A DNA stretch of 64,000 nt from Auricularia sp. M13 (Eukaryota > Basidiomycota > Agaricomycetes > Auriculariales > Auriculariaceae), in contig CM073193.1 of assembly GCA_037042915.1 (NCBI GenBank), forward strand, positions 4,960,001 to 5,024,000, given 5' to 3'. How positions within the stretch are numbered: position 1 is the stretch's first letter; the number at the start of each line of letters is the position of its first letter. Both the position numbers and the translations under genes were made by a program. This document shows, piece by piece, positions 1 through 11,181 of the stretch. The notes under the pieces were generated by a model, which was not told the DNA's origin, ran no database searches, and was given only the letters and a program-made list of their open reading frames with translations.

Positions 1-734
1 CGTCCGCGGAGCTCGGTATGGATATGCCTGTGGTGCGAGTGCAGAGCGACTGTATGGTGATCGACCTCGTACTGCACGCGATCTACGGCCTCGACATGGC
101 AGCGTGTACCACGACCCTGGATCTGCTGTCACTCGCTGTCGATGCTCTGCTCGTACATTACTGCATCCCGGCGCTCTTCGTCCTCGCGCCCGGAAGCCCG
201 CTTTTCGCAGCCATCATGGCGCACGCCGCGTCGCGCCCGCTGCACGTCTACTGTCTTGCCGCGCGGCACGAGGTCGACGCGCTCGCGGTCGCCGCGAGCG
301 AGCACCTGCTCTCGTTCCCGCTCGCGCAGCTGAGCGACGACGACGCGTGCGCGATGGGCCCGGTCTACCTCCGCCGCCTGGTCTTCATGCACCTCGGCCG
401 CGTCGAGGCGCTCAAGCGCCTCCTCGTCGAGCCGCCCGCCGCCCACGCCCCCACCGCCCAGTGCGACGCGAAGAGCCACCAGCCCAAGGTGCAGCGCGCG
501 TGGACGCTTGCCACCGCCGCGATCGTGCTCGATGCCAGAGCCGACACGCACGCCGATGCGCTGGAAGCCGCTCTTAGGCCTCTTCTGACCCATATATGGT
601 GTCCCGAATGTCGTGGCATGCTTAGCGACCGCACCAAGAAGCTTGTCACTGAATGGGCTGCCATAAAAGTGAGTGCTTCGCGCGTCTCTTCCAACGCCGT
701 CCTGCTGACCTTGCCGTTCCAGAGGACCATTTGA
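1..734 (+). CDS. BTB-like domain protein A1 (5' partial)
   Basis: This is the C-terminal 225 residues of a BTB/POZ-like protein of the agaricomycete type, probably a protein-protein interaction adaptor. The frame is open from base 3, so the gene starts left of the window. It aligns with the complete genes at 5892-6913 and 9652-10644: a central repeat-like core (HPLF/SPLF, AVAAS..LLSFPL, RRL..LHLGRVEALK) and a C-terminal pair of cysteines (CPECR) before KLVTEWAAIK. A GT-AG intron at 669-722 joins codon AAA to a tiny last exon (723-734) coding RTI-stop, as in its paralogues. The first half of the BTB fold is outside the window. The BTB assignment rests on the complete paralogues; no catalytic residues are expected or seen. 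Confidence 0.75.
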   Translation, partial: SAELGMDMPVVRVQSDCMVIDLVLHAIYGLDMAACTTTLDLLSLAVDALLVHYCIPALFVLAPGSPLFAAIMAHAASRPLHVYCLAARHEVDALAVAASEHLLSFPLAQLSDDDACAMGPVYLRRLVFMHLGRVEALKRLLVEPPAAHAPTAQCDAKSHQPKVQRAWTLATAAIVLDARADTHADALEAALRPLLTHIWCPECRGMLSDRTKKLVTEWAAIKVSASRVSSNAVLLTLPFQRTI

Positions 735-2205
735 CGACGCTTCTCCCTCTCACGCTGAACATACGATTGTGCTTTTCTCGTTTTCGTTGGGACCACTGAC
801 CAGGCACTTGCTTCGCTAGCAAACACGATGTGGGCTCGCTGCTAACTTGCTGTTACATAGTGTTTTCCACCTTCGGTGCACGGCCCGAGCGTCGTGGCTT
901 GTCCGCTGAGACTCAAGTTTCTATGGATCGGGTGTATTCTTTACCATGACATGTACAATTTCCAGTGTTTCACCAACGGGCTGCTCTGCAAACCCTGAGA
1001 AATCTGGCCCCTTGCGCGAGGTCCGACCCGCCAGACAATGGGAGTATATACTGCGCGCGGGCCTTTTCACGAGCAATCTCACTTCGAATGACGGGCCGTC
1101 GTGCGTCAGTGGTCACAATCTCGCGCGATAACGCGAAAACTGGGCGAGAAAAAAAATTTCGCGTGTGCGATTGCGAGTCATTTGATCCCGCGACTTTAGG
1201 GGCGGTCATGACCAGGCATACCTATGATGACGAGTTCGAGGCGGCGCCCGCCCATAACCGCTGCGGAGCGTTCGACTTCTACTGCTCCGTGCTCGTCTCA
1301 GTGCGAGCTCCGTGCCGTGCATGCTGCGCAAAACTGTAACATGTACAGCTCTGCTGAGGACGGGACGGATCCCTCAGGCACCTTGCTCCTCAGGTACGTG
1401 GGCTCCAGATGATTGCAACTGGAACGGAGCCTCCCCTCCGCCTTCACAACGGTGGCGGCATGATGGCGGCCATGACGCTGACTCTGGGGGTGGTGGGCAA
1501 CATATGCTATCGGCGTTTCTTTGGCGTTGGAAGATAACTCGGACCGTCGACGTCGTCGTACTCTGTCGCGTCGAAGGCGGAATTCGATCAGTTAAGACTC
1601 GTATGAAACATCCTTGATAAGCACTACTGCTTATGTATTATATACGTACTGAGAAAGCTGAAGGAACAGCCATTGGGATGCCTAATCGAGCGGCGAGAGG
1701 TCAGATCGTCCTGGAAGGCTGGACTAGAATCGACCGACTTGAAAGCTCCAGCTCAGATTATCTCACATCTGTCTGCGAGCCAGAAAGACTAGAGATGCCA
1801 TCCTGGGGCCATCCACCTGGGTGCCGGAGAGCTTGACGCAATGACCTTGGAGCCTATGTAGCTGTTGAGCCCGTCCGCGGTCTGCGTACTCGACTTGGCA
1901 TCGCATCGTTGGAACGCCTGAGTGAGTATATGTTGTATCAGATAGTTCTGTCACTTGTGTGCTTATGGAATCTCATCCCGTTTCGGCTTCCTACTTATCA
2001 AAGGGATGGGATCATGAGTCTGCTGCGATGGCTGTGAAGCCGAAGTTGGTCAGATTCTCAGAGGCACGTTATCGATAACATTCACAAGGGTTGTTCAAGT
2101 TGTGTAGACGAATTGAGTGAGTCTCAGACAAATAATCCATAACAAGAAGTTCTCCCGGGAAGGATCCGGTCACAACAGTGACAAACAAGACCCGAGCGGA
2201 GGAGT
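735..2205. other. Intergenic, no supported gene
   Basis: About 1.5 kb between BTB gene A1 and B1. Short open frames occur on both strands, but none has a recognisable domain, a paralogue in the window or a consistent exon structure. I see no repeat or RNA gene here. Confidence 0.5.
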
Positions 2206-3363
2206 ATGACCGAGTCCGTCGGGAGCCCTTCCCCTCCCATCCGCTCCATAGGTTTGGAAGGTAAACATCTGCATGGGAAGCATGGTACTGATGCTGCTGC
2301 TGACGCGGTCCCGGTGCAGGACTACATGGCTACTGCGGTAAGTATGACAGTTTTCTGTGGTCGGCCTATCGCTGACAAGCCCGCTCCTTAGTCCCCCAGG
2401 ACTCCTCTCACCTCCCCCATATTCGGTCCAGACGCTCGGTTTACCTCTGCGAACAACGCTGCGCCGAACCAGACCCTGGTTTCCTCGGACAATGTCCTTT
2501 TCTACGTCCATGCGACCGTCGTCCGCAGGGCCTCCGCGAACAACATGGCCGGGCTCATCGTGCGCCCAAGCACCTCCGCCATCCGCTTCCCGGACGACGC
2601 GCCCACTCTCACCATCGTGCTCTGCAAAATCTACAATATCGCGCTGCCGGAGACGTACCCTTGGCCGACGCTCGTGCGCGCCGTGGAGGCCATCGGCTCG
2701 ACCCGCTATGCCCTTCCACCGCTCTCTGCAGGCGAGCCTCTCTACGGTGCATTGATAGCGCACGTAAACCGTGCGGGCGGCGCGAAGGACGTGTTCGGGC
2801 TCGCGGCGCATCACGGCCTGGAGCCGCTCGCCGTCGCCGCCAGCGAACACCTCCTCTCGCTCGACCTCAGCACCATCGACGACGCCTGGGCACGCCTTGT
2901 TGGGCCCGCGTACCTCCGCCGGCTCTTCTTCCTGCACCTCGGCCGCGTCGACGCGCTCAAGCGCATCGTCGCCCTCCCGCCGCCGGCGGGCCACGCCCCG
3001 ACGGCGGCGTGCGGTGCCGCACAGCGCGAGCAAGGCGTTGTGCTCCCGTGGGTGCTCAAGGGGGCGCAGCTCGTCGCTGTGGCCAGGTGCGTGGCGCGTG
3101 GAGGCCGCCGGCGCTGACTGACCATTATGCAGGGCGAACACCCCCAACTCGCAGATCGAGGCCACTTTCAGCCCCATCACCGACCAGTGTCCTTGCATGG
3201 AGTGCCGCAACGCTATTACGGCGCGGATTCAGGCCGTCCTGCTCGACTGGTCGAGCATCAAGGTGCGTCGCTACGCCAACCGCAGTGTGTGTCGCTGAAA
3301 CCGCGGCCAGCGAACCATCTGAGAGCGCCTGAATGTTTCTCCAGCCTGTCTCAGTCAAAGTAA
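2206..3363 (+). CDS. BTB-like domain protein B1
   Basis: Four exons (2206-2337, 2392-3086, 3133-3262, 3355-3363) give 321 residues with all junction phases matching. The core has the BTB-like start TLVSSDNVLFYVHATVVRRAS, meaning a small acidic turn then FYVH, followed by helical repeats and DALKRIVALPP. Exon 3 holds the cysteine pair CxxC (PCMEC) and ends in DWSSIK. The last exon codes only SK-stop. It is a diverged sister (type B) of A1/A2/A3 and closest to B2 at 7939-8964. The start ATG at 2206 is chosen because exon 1 joins in phase to SPRTPL, which is conserved as SPETLR in B2. Its longer exon 1 (44 codons against 4 in B2) is the least certain part. Role inferred: an adaptor; substrate unknown. 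Confidence 0.78.
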
Positions 3364-4457
3364 TTGGAGGGATGGAAGGGCGCTGCCTTGTATGATCTTG
3401 TGTACTAACAGTCTGTTGTACATGTATAGGAAACGTTTGTGCCTTCCTTTATGCCTTCGAGCATGTTCCCACGCAGCTTGTGCTTGTATATGCTCTTACG
3501 CTGTCTCATAACCAGTCCCCAAGACCGAACTACAGATGCTCATGACGATGGAACGGGAGCCTTTAGAATCAAGATTTTGGCACGCATCTTTCGGTCAAAG
3601 TGCTATCCTATACCTCCCCTTTCATTGTATTTTTTTTGGCACGGTCCGTCGACAGAGTACCGTGGCGTCTCTCTGAATTACTCACTTCCGGGAAAGCTGC
3701 TCAGAACGGTTGCAATACGGCCAAGCCCCGCTTTTTTGTCATAGGCCCGACTCGGCCTCTGCCCGCGCCGACACCCGCTGCCCAGCCCTCCCATAACTTG
3801 TACGTAGGGTAAAATTGCTGGTCATGCCATTGAACCATATCTCATGCTGGATATTGGGAGGAATGCGAGGAATTCTGAGTTTTGTTTAAATCGACAATGA
3901 CAAAGCGTCGTCATGCGCTGGTCATGCTGGTCATCCGCTCCCAGCAGCACCAGTTCGAGCTTGTCACGCCTTGGAATCTTCAAATAGGTATATACCTTCA
4001 ACTGAGAGCAGTCTTCTGGTGCCGGTCTTGTCTTGGCATGGAGAACGGAAATGAAGACCGTTAAGACCGATAGAGCCGAGCTCTCCGATAGGCGCCGCTC
4101 ACTTGTCCTCTTCAGTCTATATGATGACCAGTCAATTGATTTCAGAAACAAGAAGAGCGTCCATCATCTGTGGAATGTTCCACTCGTCACCAGTCCTGCC
4201 ACAATTTCTTAGGGGTGCAACAGTGCCTGCCCTAAGTACTTACCACTAACATACAATTGCTGCTCCAGATTTCTCTTGATCTAGAATGTACAATAAATTT
4301 AGCTTCGGCTGAGATGCGTCATGCCAGCGAGTAATATCAGTATGGCAGGCAGTGCGCTACCCGCTGCCACCGGCCGGCTGCTTTGGGAATGCACCCGCCG
4401 GGATCGGCCCTTCTGGCAATCTCCGCATCTAGGCCGCCACCGTCGTGGTCGCCAGCC
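3364..4457. other. Intergenic, no supported gene
   Basis: About 1.1 kb with only short unconvincing open frames on both strands. No repeat, RNA gene or paralogue of a neighbouring gene was seen. Confidence 0.5.
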
Positions 4458-4966
4458 ATGACACTCTCGCCCGCGGGGCCGTCGCGCGCGCCGTCGAGCG
4501 CCTCGTCGCTGTCGCCCATCTCGCCGCTTCCCTCGCCCCTCGCGCGCCCGCTGGCGCTGCCCACTGCGACCGCGACGCTCGCGCACTGGGAAACCGTACC
4601 GCTGCCGCCGCCCGGGCCTGCACACTTCGAGGCGCGTCGCGCGGCTTGGCTGGCCGTCCCGCCCGCGTCCAGCCGGCGTAGCCAGACGCCTGCTGCCGGC
4701 GGGTGGGCGGGGAAGGAGCTGCTTGGCGGCGTGCAGCAGGGCGAATCCGTCAGCGACGATGTTTGGCGCGCGCTCAGAGGGACACATACTAGTCTTCTCG
4801 GCGGCTCGAAGCTCAAGTATCCCATGCCTATGGCGGACGTTGCAAGTATAATTTTTGAGCGGCCTTTTATCATTTATTGACTCGAGTCTAGGTCAAACTG
4901 CTTCATATTGGATGGCAGCGCGACGGGACATGGCCTCCAGGTGCTCAGGTTCAGTGGGACAGCTGA
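4458..4966 (+). CDS. Small protein with DDVW...RDGTWP motifs (possible DUF4050/Gag1-like)
   Basis: Two exons (4458-4838, 4892-4966; intron donor GTTGCA, weak) give 151 residues. The N-terminal two thirds are rich in Pro, Ala and Ser. The C-terminal part reads DDVWRALRG, then PMPMAD, then LLHIGWQRDGTWPPG. A Trp-containing helix, a P-M-P-L-like loop and an (R/K)DGTWP end resemble a fungal domain family that I tentatively equate with the Gag1-like clamp (DUF4050); this is from memory and uncertain. An in-frame upstream ATG at 4383 is also possible. It lies between BTB genes B1 and A2 but has no sequence relation to them. Confidence 0.5.
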
Positions 4967-5891
4967 ACCGGACCGTTGTTGTACATCTATGTTGCCCTGC
5001 TGTGGCAAATGTATACCTTTGGTATGTGCAGGCTAGTATGGCACTGGCTTATGCTCACGAACTCTGATCCTGCAGCCTATAGTGAAGTCGGACGAGCTGG
5101 AGCTGTGCTGGTTATCAGTGGCCTTGGGAAGATTGTAGGATACGCGGTTGTAAGACGGCGAGGACAAGATCGTGACAAACGACAACAACGAGCGACAGCG
5201 ACCAGCTCGGGTCGGCGGTGATACCTTTCGTATTTGTATGACAGTGAAGCAAACGGAGATCTTTCAAAGTTTTCAGAACAGGCTGGAATTTTGAGGACCA
5301 TGAAATTAAAGGTGTGCGATCAGCTTGAAATAAGGAGATTCACGTCACGTTCCCGACGGTGCCTCACACAGATACCATCCATTTTTACTTGGCTGCGCCT
5401 GGATTTCCGTGAGCAAAGAGTACAGGGATGGTCCCAAACGTAAACGACTCGACCGGTAGTCAAAGGATGCGGCCATACTACCCATATAGCACTGCTGGAT
5501 TGATAGGTTCGTACCAGAGTAACATTCGATGCTTGGATTGCGTGTTTTGATGTAGTCTCCAGGTGTCTGCATGCGCTCGTTAAAGAAGCAGGCTCAAGGT
5601 CGCCTCAAAGACTGGGTTTAGTGCGGCTTTCCTTGATTTTCCCCCCCACTTTCTATGCGTCCCGCCTCGTGAAAGCGTATATGGCAACATATACCTATGT
5701 GCGACTGTCCGAGACTGCCCAACCGTTACTTTACGCTGTAGTCCCTTGGTGCCCCGACGGATTCAGAGGCGCGGTTAGCGCCGACTCGGACTAGCAGTGT
5801 GGTCACCGGCTTCGTCATGCACTGTAACACAGGTTGAAACCTCGCTCAGGTGGACAATGGCCTGTTTGGTTACTTGCCACATTGCCTTCGC
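4967..5891. other. Intergenic with a duplicated noncoding block
   Basis: No gene is supported. Bases about 5120-5260 resemble about 11020-11165 (shared GTAGGATAC, TTGTAAGACGGCGA, GACAAGATC, GATACCTTT in the same order), a noncoding copy of sequence lying just beyond the 3' end of LSM3. Confidence 0.55.
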
Positions 5892-6913
5892 ATGTCGACG
5901 CCACCACGCGCATTGCTCAGGCTGCGACAGGTACGCCGACAAGGCACAGTACTCACACAATGAACTGACTGCCGGCATAGACACCGAACGATGAGCCATC
6001 GAGCTCTTTTGGTGCCCAGGACATGTCCATTTCATCCGTTTTCAATCCAGATGCTCTAATCGACCAGTCCTGCGCGCCCGATCGCATGATTCTCTCGTCC
6101 GACCGCATGCTCTTCTACGTTCACTCGAGAATACTGCTTCATGTCTCGAGAAACGCATTCTCTGGCCTGCTACTAGCCAGTCCGCGCAATGAAGTCGGCG
6201 GGGAGATTCCCGTGATCAGAGTGGAGAGCGACAGTACAGCGCTCAACCTCATACTGCACGCTGTCTACGGCCGTGACATGGCAGCGTGCAACCCGTCGCT
6301 CGCCCAGCTATCGTTCGCCGTCGAGTCGCTGCTCGTTCGCTACTCCGTCCCATCGTACTTCGTGCTCTCGCCCGGCCACCCGCTATTCGAGACCATCCTC
6401 GCGCACGCCGTGATGCGTCCGCTGCCGGTCTACATTCTCGCGGCGCACTACGAGCTCGAGCCACTTGCTGTCGCTGCGAGCACGCACATGCTCTCCTTCC
6501 CACTTGCTCAGCTTACGGACGACGACGCGCGCGCGATGGGCGCCGTATACCTGCGCCGGCTGTTTTGCCTGCAGCTCGGCCGCGTCGAGACGCTCCGCGG
6601 CCTCCTTCTCGCGCCGCCCGCCGATCATGCGCCCTCCGCACAGTGCGACGAGATTGGCCAGCAGCCCAAAGTGCAGCGTGCATGGGCGCTTGCCGTTGCG
6701 TCCATTGTGGTTGAAGCCAGGGCCGACACGTCCTCGGACGCACTCGAGGCAGCTCTCCGGCCTCTCCTGACCCATGTGCGGTGCAATGAATGCCGCCGGA
6801 TGCTCAGCGAGTGTACAGAGAAGCTCGTCACTGAATGGTCTGCCGTCAAAGTGTGTGATTCGCGTCTGTTCGCTTGATCATGCTGACCCTGACATCCTCA
6901 GAAGACCATTTGA
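5892..6913 (+). CDS. BTB-like domain protein A2
   Basis: Three exons (5892-5930, 5981-6850, 6902-6913) give 306 residues. Exon 1 codes 13 residues (MSTPPRALLRLRQ) and joins in phase to TPNDEPSSSFG. The same TPNDE junction occurs in A3, which is why this start is preferred over the internal ATG at 6023. BTB-like signature: SCAPD, LSSDRMLFYVHSRILLHVS, NAFSGLL. A long helical region follows (HPLFETILAHAV, AVAAS.HMLSFPL, RRLFCLQLGRVETLRGLL) and a CNECRRML cysteine pair. The 12-nt last exon codes KTI-stop. Its closest relatives are A1 and A3. Probably an intact member of a recently expanded family; the function of the family is not known to me beyond BTB-type protein interaction. Confidence 0.82.
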
Positions 6914-7938
6914 TAGCGCTTTCCCAACCAGCACCATGCGACTATACCTCTATCTTTGAGACCATACGATCCACTCTCCTCGCCAGGAAAGTTGTACTGC
7001 GGTCCTTCCGCCACGACGGTTTCCGGCGCCGAGTCTGCCCCCCGGATATCACTCCACAGTATATACTCTTCCCTTGTGCTGAATACACAAGGATCCGTTT
7101 CGGTGTGTGTCTTTGTGTTCAAATGAAAAGGGCGTGCACCTCTGGCTGGTTCCTTGTGCTCACAACAGCATCGGCATCATCGTCATCATCATCATCGCTG
7201 GGCTCAAAGGTTGCCGACTCGGCAGGAGTATACCCGCAAGCCCAAATGTCATGGAACGCATGATGAGGATTCCAGAAAGCATCTCCAGCAAAGCTGTTTT
7301 ATTTACCATATCTTGTAAGAGCTGTGGCGATACACCCGACGATTAGGCTCACCATTGAACCAGGGAACTTGAAGCTCGTGACGAGATCCTGTTGTTTACC
7401 ACGGCCCCCATCTTTCGGCACTCCACCATGGTGCTGAACGGCGGTGGCTTGCGTCCATGGCTCGGAAGTTTGGTTGGCCCAACGCCCGGAAGCTGCGAAT
7501 TGCAGCATTACCGAGGGATCCGACCCGCTCTCGACTGGCCCATTCTTCCTTGAATTCACTGTGCTCTTCGTAACGGACATCATAAACATTTTGATAACGC
7601 TTATCGCTGTCGAGCGAGCCAGGCGCAGCCCTAGAACGATCCCCTCGGAAGCCTCAATGCCACGTCGGCAAGCACCGACTCCCGTGGCAATATCGTCGAA
7701 GGATCCGAACCGTTGCTCCAGAGCACCATTCGTAATTATTTGCTGTACTTTTTTCGGAACGGACCTCTCAGATCTGGGCGAGCGAGACGGCGGAAGCCCT
7801 TGAAACAGGCCCCGCGAAAGTTCGACCCGTCCGTCGGAGGCCTTCCGCTCCGACTCAGCCCCTACATAACTCAGGAGGATGCTCAGTTTTTTTCTCAGTC
7901 GCTTTCTCCTGACCGACTCGGTTTATTTGCGAGCCGAT
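6914..7938. other. Intergenic; possible membrane-protein remnant near 7540-7630
   Basis: No complete gene. A short + strand stretch near 7536-7610 reads as a hydrophobic helix (LFVTDIINILITLIAV) after GPFFLEF, which might be the tail of a decayed membrane protein, but nothing around it supports a gene. A short CATCAT run lies near 7175-7195. Confidence 0.4.
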
Positions 7939-8964
7939 ATGACTTCTGCGGTATTCGGTAGTTTTCCGCGGGATCGGCAGCGAGTGGCTAACAAACGTCT
8001 TCCTCAGTCCCCCGAGACTCTCCGCGCGTCCGCAACATTCAGCGCAAACGCTCGCTTCAGTTCTGCGAGCTACGCGGCCCCGGACTACACGCTTGTTTCT
8101 GCGGATGACGTTCTCTTCTACGTGCACAGGACCGTCATCCGCCAGGCCTCCGCCAACAACCTGGCCGGGCACATCGTGCGGCCCAGCCCGTCAACCGTCC
8201 ACCTCCAGGAAGACGCCGCGACTCTCACCATCATGCTCTGCAAAATCTACAACATCTCTCTGCCGGAGGCGTACGACTGGCCGACGCTCGCGCGTGCCGT
8301 GACGGCCATCGGCGCGACGCGCTACGCGCTCCCGCCGCTTTCGGCAAGCGAGCCACTCTATGCTGCGCTGTTGGCGCATGTGCACCGGCCCGGCGGCGCG
8401 AAGGACGTGTTCGGGCTTGCGGCGCACCACGCGCTCGAGCCGCTCGCCGTCGCCGCCAGCTCGTTCCTGCTCTCCCTCGACCTGAGCACCATCGACGACG
8501 CGTGGGCGCGCTACATCGGCCCGCGGTACCTCCGCCGGCTGTTCTTCCTGCACCTCGGCCGCGTCGACGCGCTCAAGCGCATCGTTGCCGTCCCGCCGGC
8601 TGCGCACGCGCCGACGGCGGCATGCGGCGCAGCTGAGCGCGAGCGCAACGTCTTGCTGCCGTGGGTGCTGAATGGCACGCGGCTCGTCACAACTGCTAGG
8701 TAGGCATGTCGTACGTCGGTGAGCGGCGATGGCTCACGTCTTTCAGGGCCGATACGCCCAACTCGCAGATCGAGGCCACTTTCAACCCGGTTCTCGACCA
8801 GCTCCGATGCGTCGAGTGCAGCCACGCAGTCAAGGCGAGGATTCAGGCTGTGCTCCTCGAATGGTCGGCCATCAAGGTGCGTCTCTATGTCGGCCACGGA
8901 ATGTTTGCTGATTCACGGCCAGCGAACGATCTGAGCACGACGTCGGGTCCCGCAGATAAAATAA
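7939..8964 (+). CDS. BTB-like domain protein B2
   Basis: Four exons (7939-7950, 8008-8699, 8747-8876, 8956-8964) give 280 residues with matching phases. Exon 1 is only MTSA, exon 4 only IK-stop. The body is TLVSADDVLFYVHRTVIRQAS, then LCKIYNISLPEAYDWPTL, AAHHALEPLAVAAS, RRLFFLHLGRVDALKRIV. Exon 3 has the CVEC pair and ends LLEWSAIK. It is the closest paralogue of B1. A start at 7879 by read-through of the first intron is possible but adds 20 residues with no counterpart in B1. An adaptor-type role is inferred from the BTB-like fold only. Confidence 0.8.
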
Positions 8965-9651
8965 CCGGAGGCTCAGTTTGTTGTCATTGAACACGTGACT
9001 CTTATCACGTGACGGAATAATCGGGATCAATTGATTATAAATTCCATAAACTGTGACCCGCTGCAAGTTATCATGAAGAAAGTTGCTCGACTTGTGGTTT
9101 ATATAAATTACTATACAACGCGCAGATGCGATGCGCAGCCGCCGAGTCCAATGCAGTGAGCTGAACGAACCACAGGCAGAACTGTTTGCCAATCTAGAAA
9201 TATTACGACAGACGCATCGTCATATGTGACGTCTGTAATGCATACAATTGACGCGGGCTTCTTTCACCGCATAGAGACCTGTGCAATGTTATTAATGTAC
9301 CGACGGAAAGTCCACAGGCGGACCAGCGCTCGGCGCTGAATACGTGACAGGAAAGGACTTGATGAGTGCCATCCGCTCTCCAGATACCTATATGGCAAAT
9401 ATTGCCTTGTCAACATTGAATTACACCTATTTGCCATAATTTTGCAATGTTAGCTCACCAGTTGCATAAGTGGAAAGGTGCAAATATTCAATGTGAGATC
9501 GATCCTGTTCGGAGGCAATTGCAAGCGGCCGCTTAGCGCCGCCACCCAGGCCCGAGTAATGGCCTGCGTCATGCAACACCGAACGGTAGAGCTTTTTTCA
9601 GCCCAGTCGTTATGATAGAGATACACCTTGCCCAGAGCTCACTGACCTTGC
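8965..9651. other. Intergenic, AT-richer, no supported gene
   Basis: About 690 bases, clearly more AT-rich than the flanking genes (for example 9000-9130 and 9380-9450). I see no gene, RNA or repeat; it may hold the promoter of A3. Confidence 0.5.
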
Positions 9652-10644
9652 ATGTCGCCGTCAAAAACCGGGTTGCTCACGCCGCGGGAGGTGGGCCGGC
9701 CGACAAGCGCCAGTACTCACGCATCTGATACCCAGCCTAGACGCCAAACGACGAGGCTCGCAACCCGTTCGGCGCCGTGACAATGACCATTTCGCCCGTG
9801 TTCAAGCTAGACGCCGAGCTGGACCCGTCCTGCGCGCCCGACCTCGCCGTTCTTTCGTCCGACGACACGGTTTTCTACGCGCACTCGAAAAGGCTGCTCC
9901 GTGCGTCGAGAAACGCGTTCTCCGGCTTGCTCCCCGCCTCGCCGTGCGAGGAGCTCGGCCTGGATGTGCCTGTGATGCGAGTACAGCAAGACAGCACTGT
10001 GCTTGACCTCATCCTGCACGCTCTCCACGGCCTCGACATGGCAGCGCGCAATCCGAGCCTGGACCAGCTGGCGCTTGCCGTTGAGGCGCTGCTCGTCTGC
10101 TACGCCGTCCCGCCGGGCTTCGTGCTCGCACCCGGCCTCCCGCTGTTCAGAGCCATCCTGGCACACGCCGTCGCGCACCCGCTGCAGGTCTACATCCTCG
10201 CGGCACACTACGACGTCGACCCGCTCGCGGTCGCCGCGAGCGCACACATGCTCTCGTATCCGCTGATGAAGCTGACGGACGACGAGGCGCGCGCGATGGG
10301 TGCCGTGTACCTCCGCCGGCTCTTCTGCCTGCACATCCGGCGTGCTGGGGCGCTCAGAAGCCTCCTCATCGTTCTCACGCCGCCCGCTGCCCACGGGTGC
10401 GACGCGAACGAATGGGCGCTCGCCGTTGCCGCCCTCGTGCTCGACGCCAGGCCCGACACGTCCCCGCAGGAGCTCGAAGCCGCCCTCAAGCCTCTTCTGT
10501 CCCGCGAGTTGTGCGCGGAGTGCCGCCGCACGCTCGAAGATGGCACCCAGAAACTCGTCGCTGAATGGTCCGCTGTCAAAGTACGTGTTTCGCGTCTCGT
10601 CGTGCGACTGCCTTGCTAATTGTGCCATTCAGGGAACCATTTAA
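9652..10644 (+). CDS. BTB-like domain protein A3
   Basis: Three exons (9652-9690, 9741-10580, 10633-10644) give 296 residues. Exon 1 (MSPSKTGLLTPRE) joins in phase to TPNDEARNPFG, matching the exon 1-2 junction of A2. BTB-like signature: SCAPDLAVLSSDDTVFYAHSK, then RNAFSGLLPASP. The helical middle part ends ALRSLLIVLTPPAAHG. It lacks a stretch of about ten residues found in A1 and A2 after that point. The cysteine pair reads CAECRRTL. The last exon codes GTI-stop. Base use is like the other BTB genes. It is the last gene of the tandem set; LSM3 follows on the opposite strand, tail to tail. Confidence 0.82.
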
Positions 10645-11181
10645 GGACGCATTCGCTTCAACGCCGTGCGATTATTCTGAGAATTGGTCACTTGGGTATG
10701 AGCTACGTACGGAGACGTACTGATAGAACATTAGGCACATTACAACAGTTGAACACGCACAACGCACAAGACGCTGGCGTCATCATTCGAACCGTCGACC
10801 ATGCTCGTACATCCCGCTGGACGCTATGCACCATGGTCTGAACAGTGTATTGCACCGAAAACCTTGATAAAATCCCAATATGACTGATCGTCTGGGCCCT
10901 TGAGGTCCTTACGATTATACATACTTTAGAAATTTCCTTGGAGCGTGACCCATATCAATCCACGAAGCGAGTCATCTTGCTTGTTCAGGCGCGGTCGTGG
11001 TGAACAGCGAGGCTTGAAGGGATGTAGGATACACGTTTGCAATTGTAAGACGGCGACGACAAGATCGGTGTAAGTGACAACGACGAAAGACGGGGACGAC
11101 CGACAGGCTTGTTCATGCTCGAGACGGTGGCGATACCTTTGGAATGCCGTATGTCAGCGGAGCGAACGGATATGCATGAAA
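10645..11181. other. Intergenic between converging genes
   Basis: Short space between the ends of BTB gene A3 and LSM3. Bases about 11020-11165 are the partner of the duplicated noncoding block at about 5120-5260. Confidence 0.5.

Noticed and set aside
2170-3210. Long - strand open frame of 346 codons
   Set aside because: It lies opposite the BTB gene B1, is Arg/Ala-rich and is a composition effect of GC-rich codons; the + strand shows domain motifs and consistent splicing.
5931-6023. Start of BTB gene A2 at the internal ATG 6023
   Set aside because: The sequence before it (TPNDEPSSSFGAQD) is conserved in A3 (TPNDEARNPFGAVT), and both are preceded by AG acceptors and short in-phase exons.
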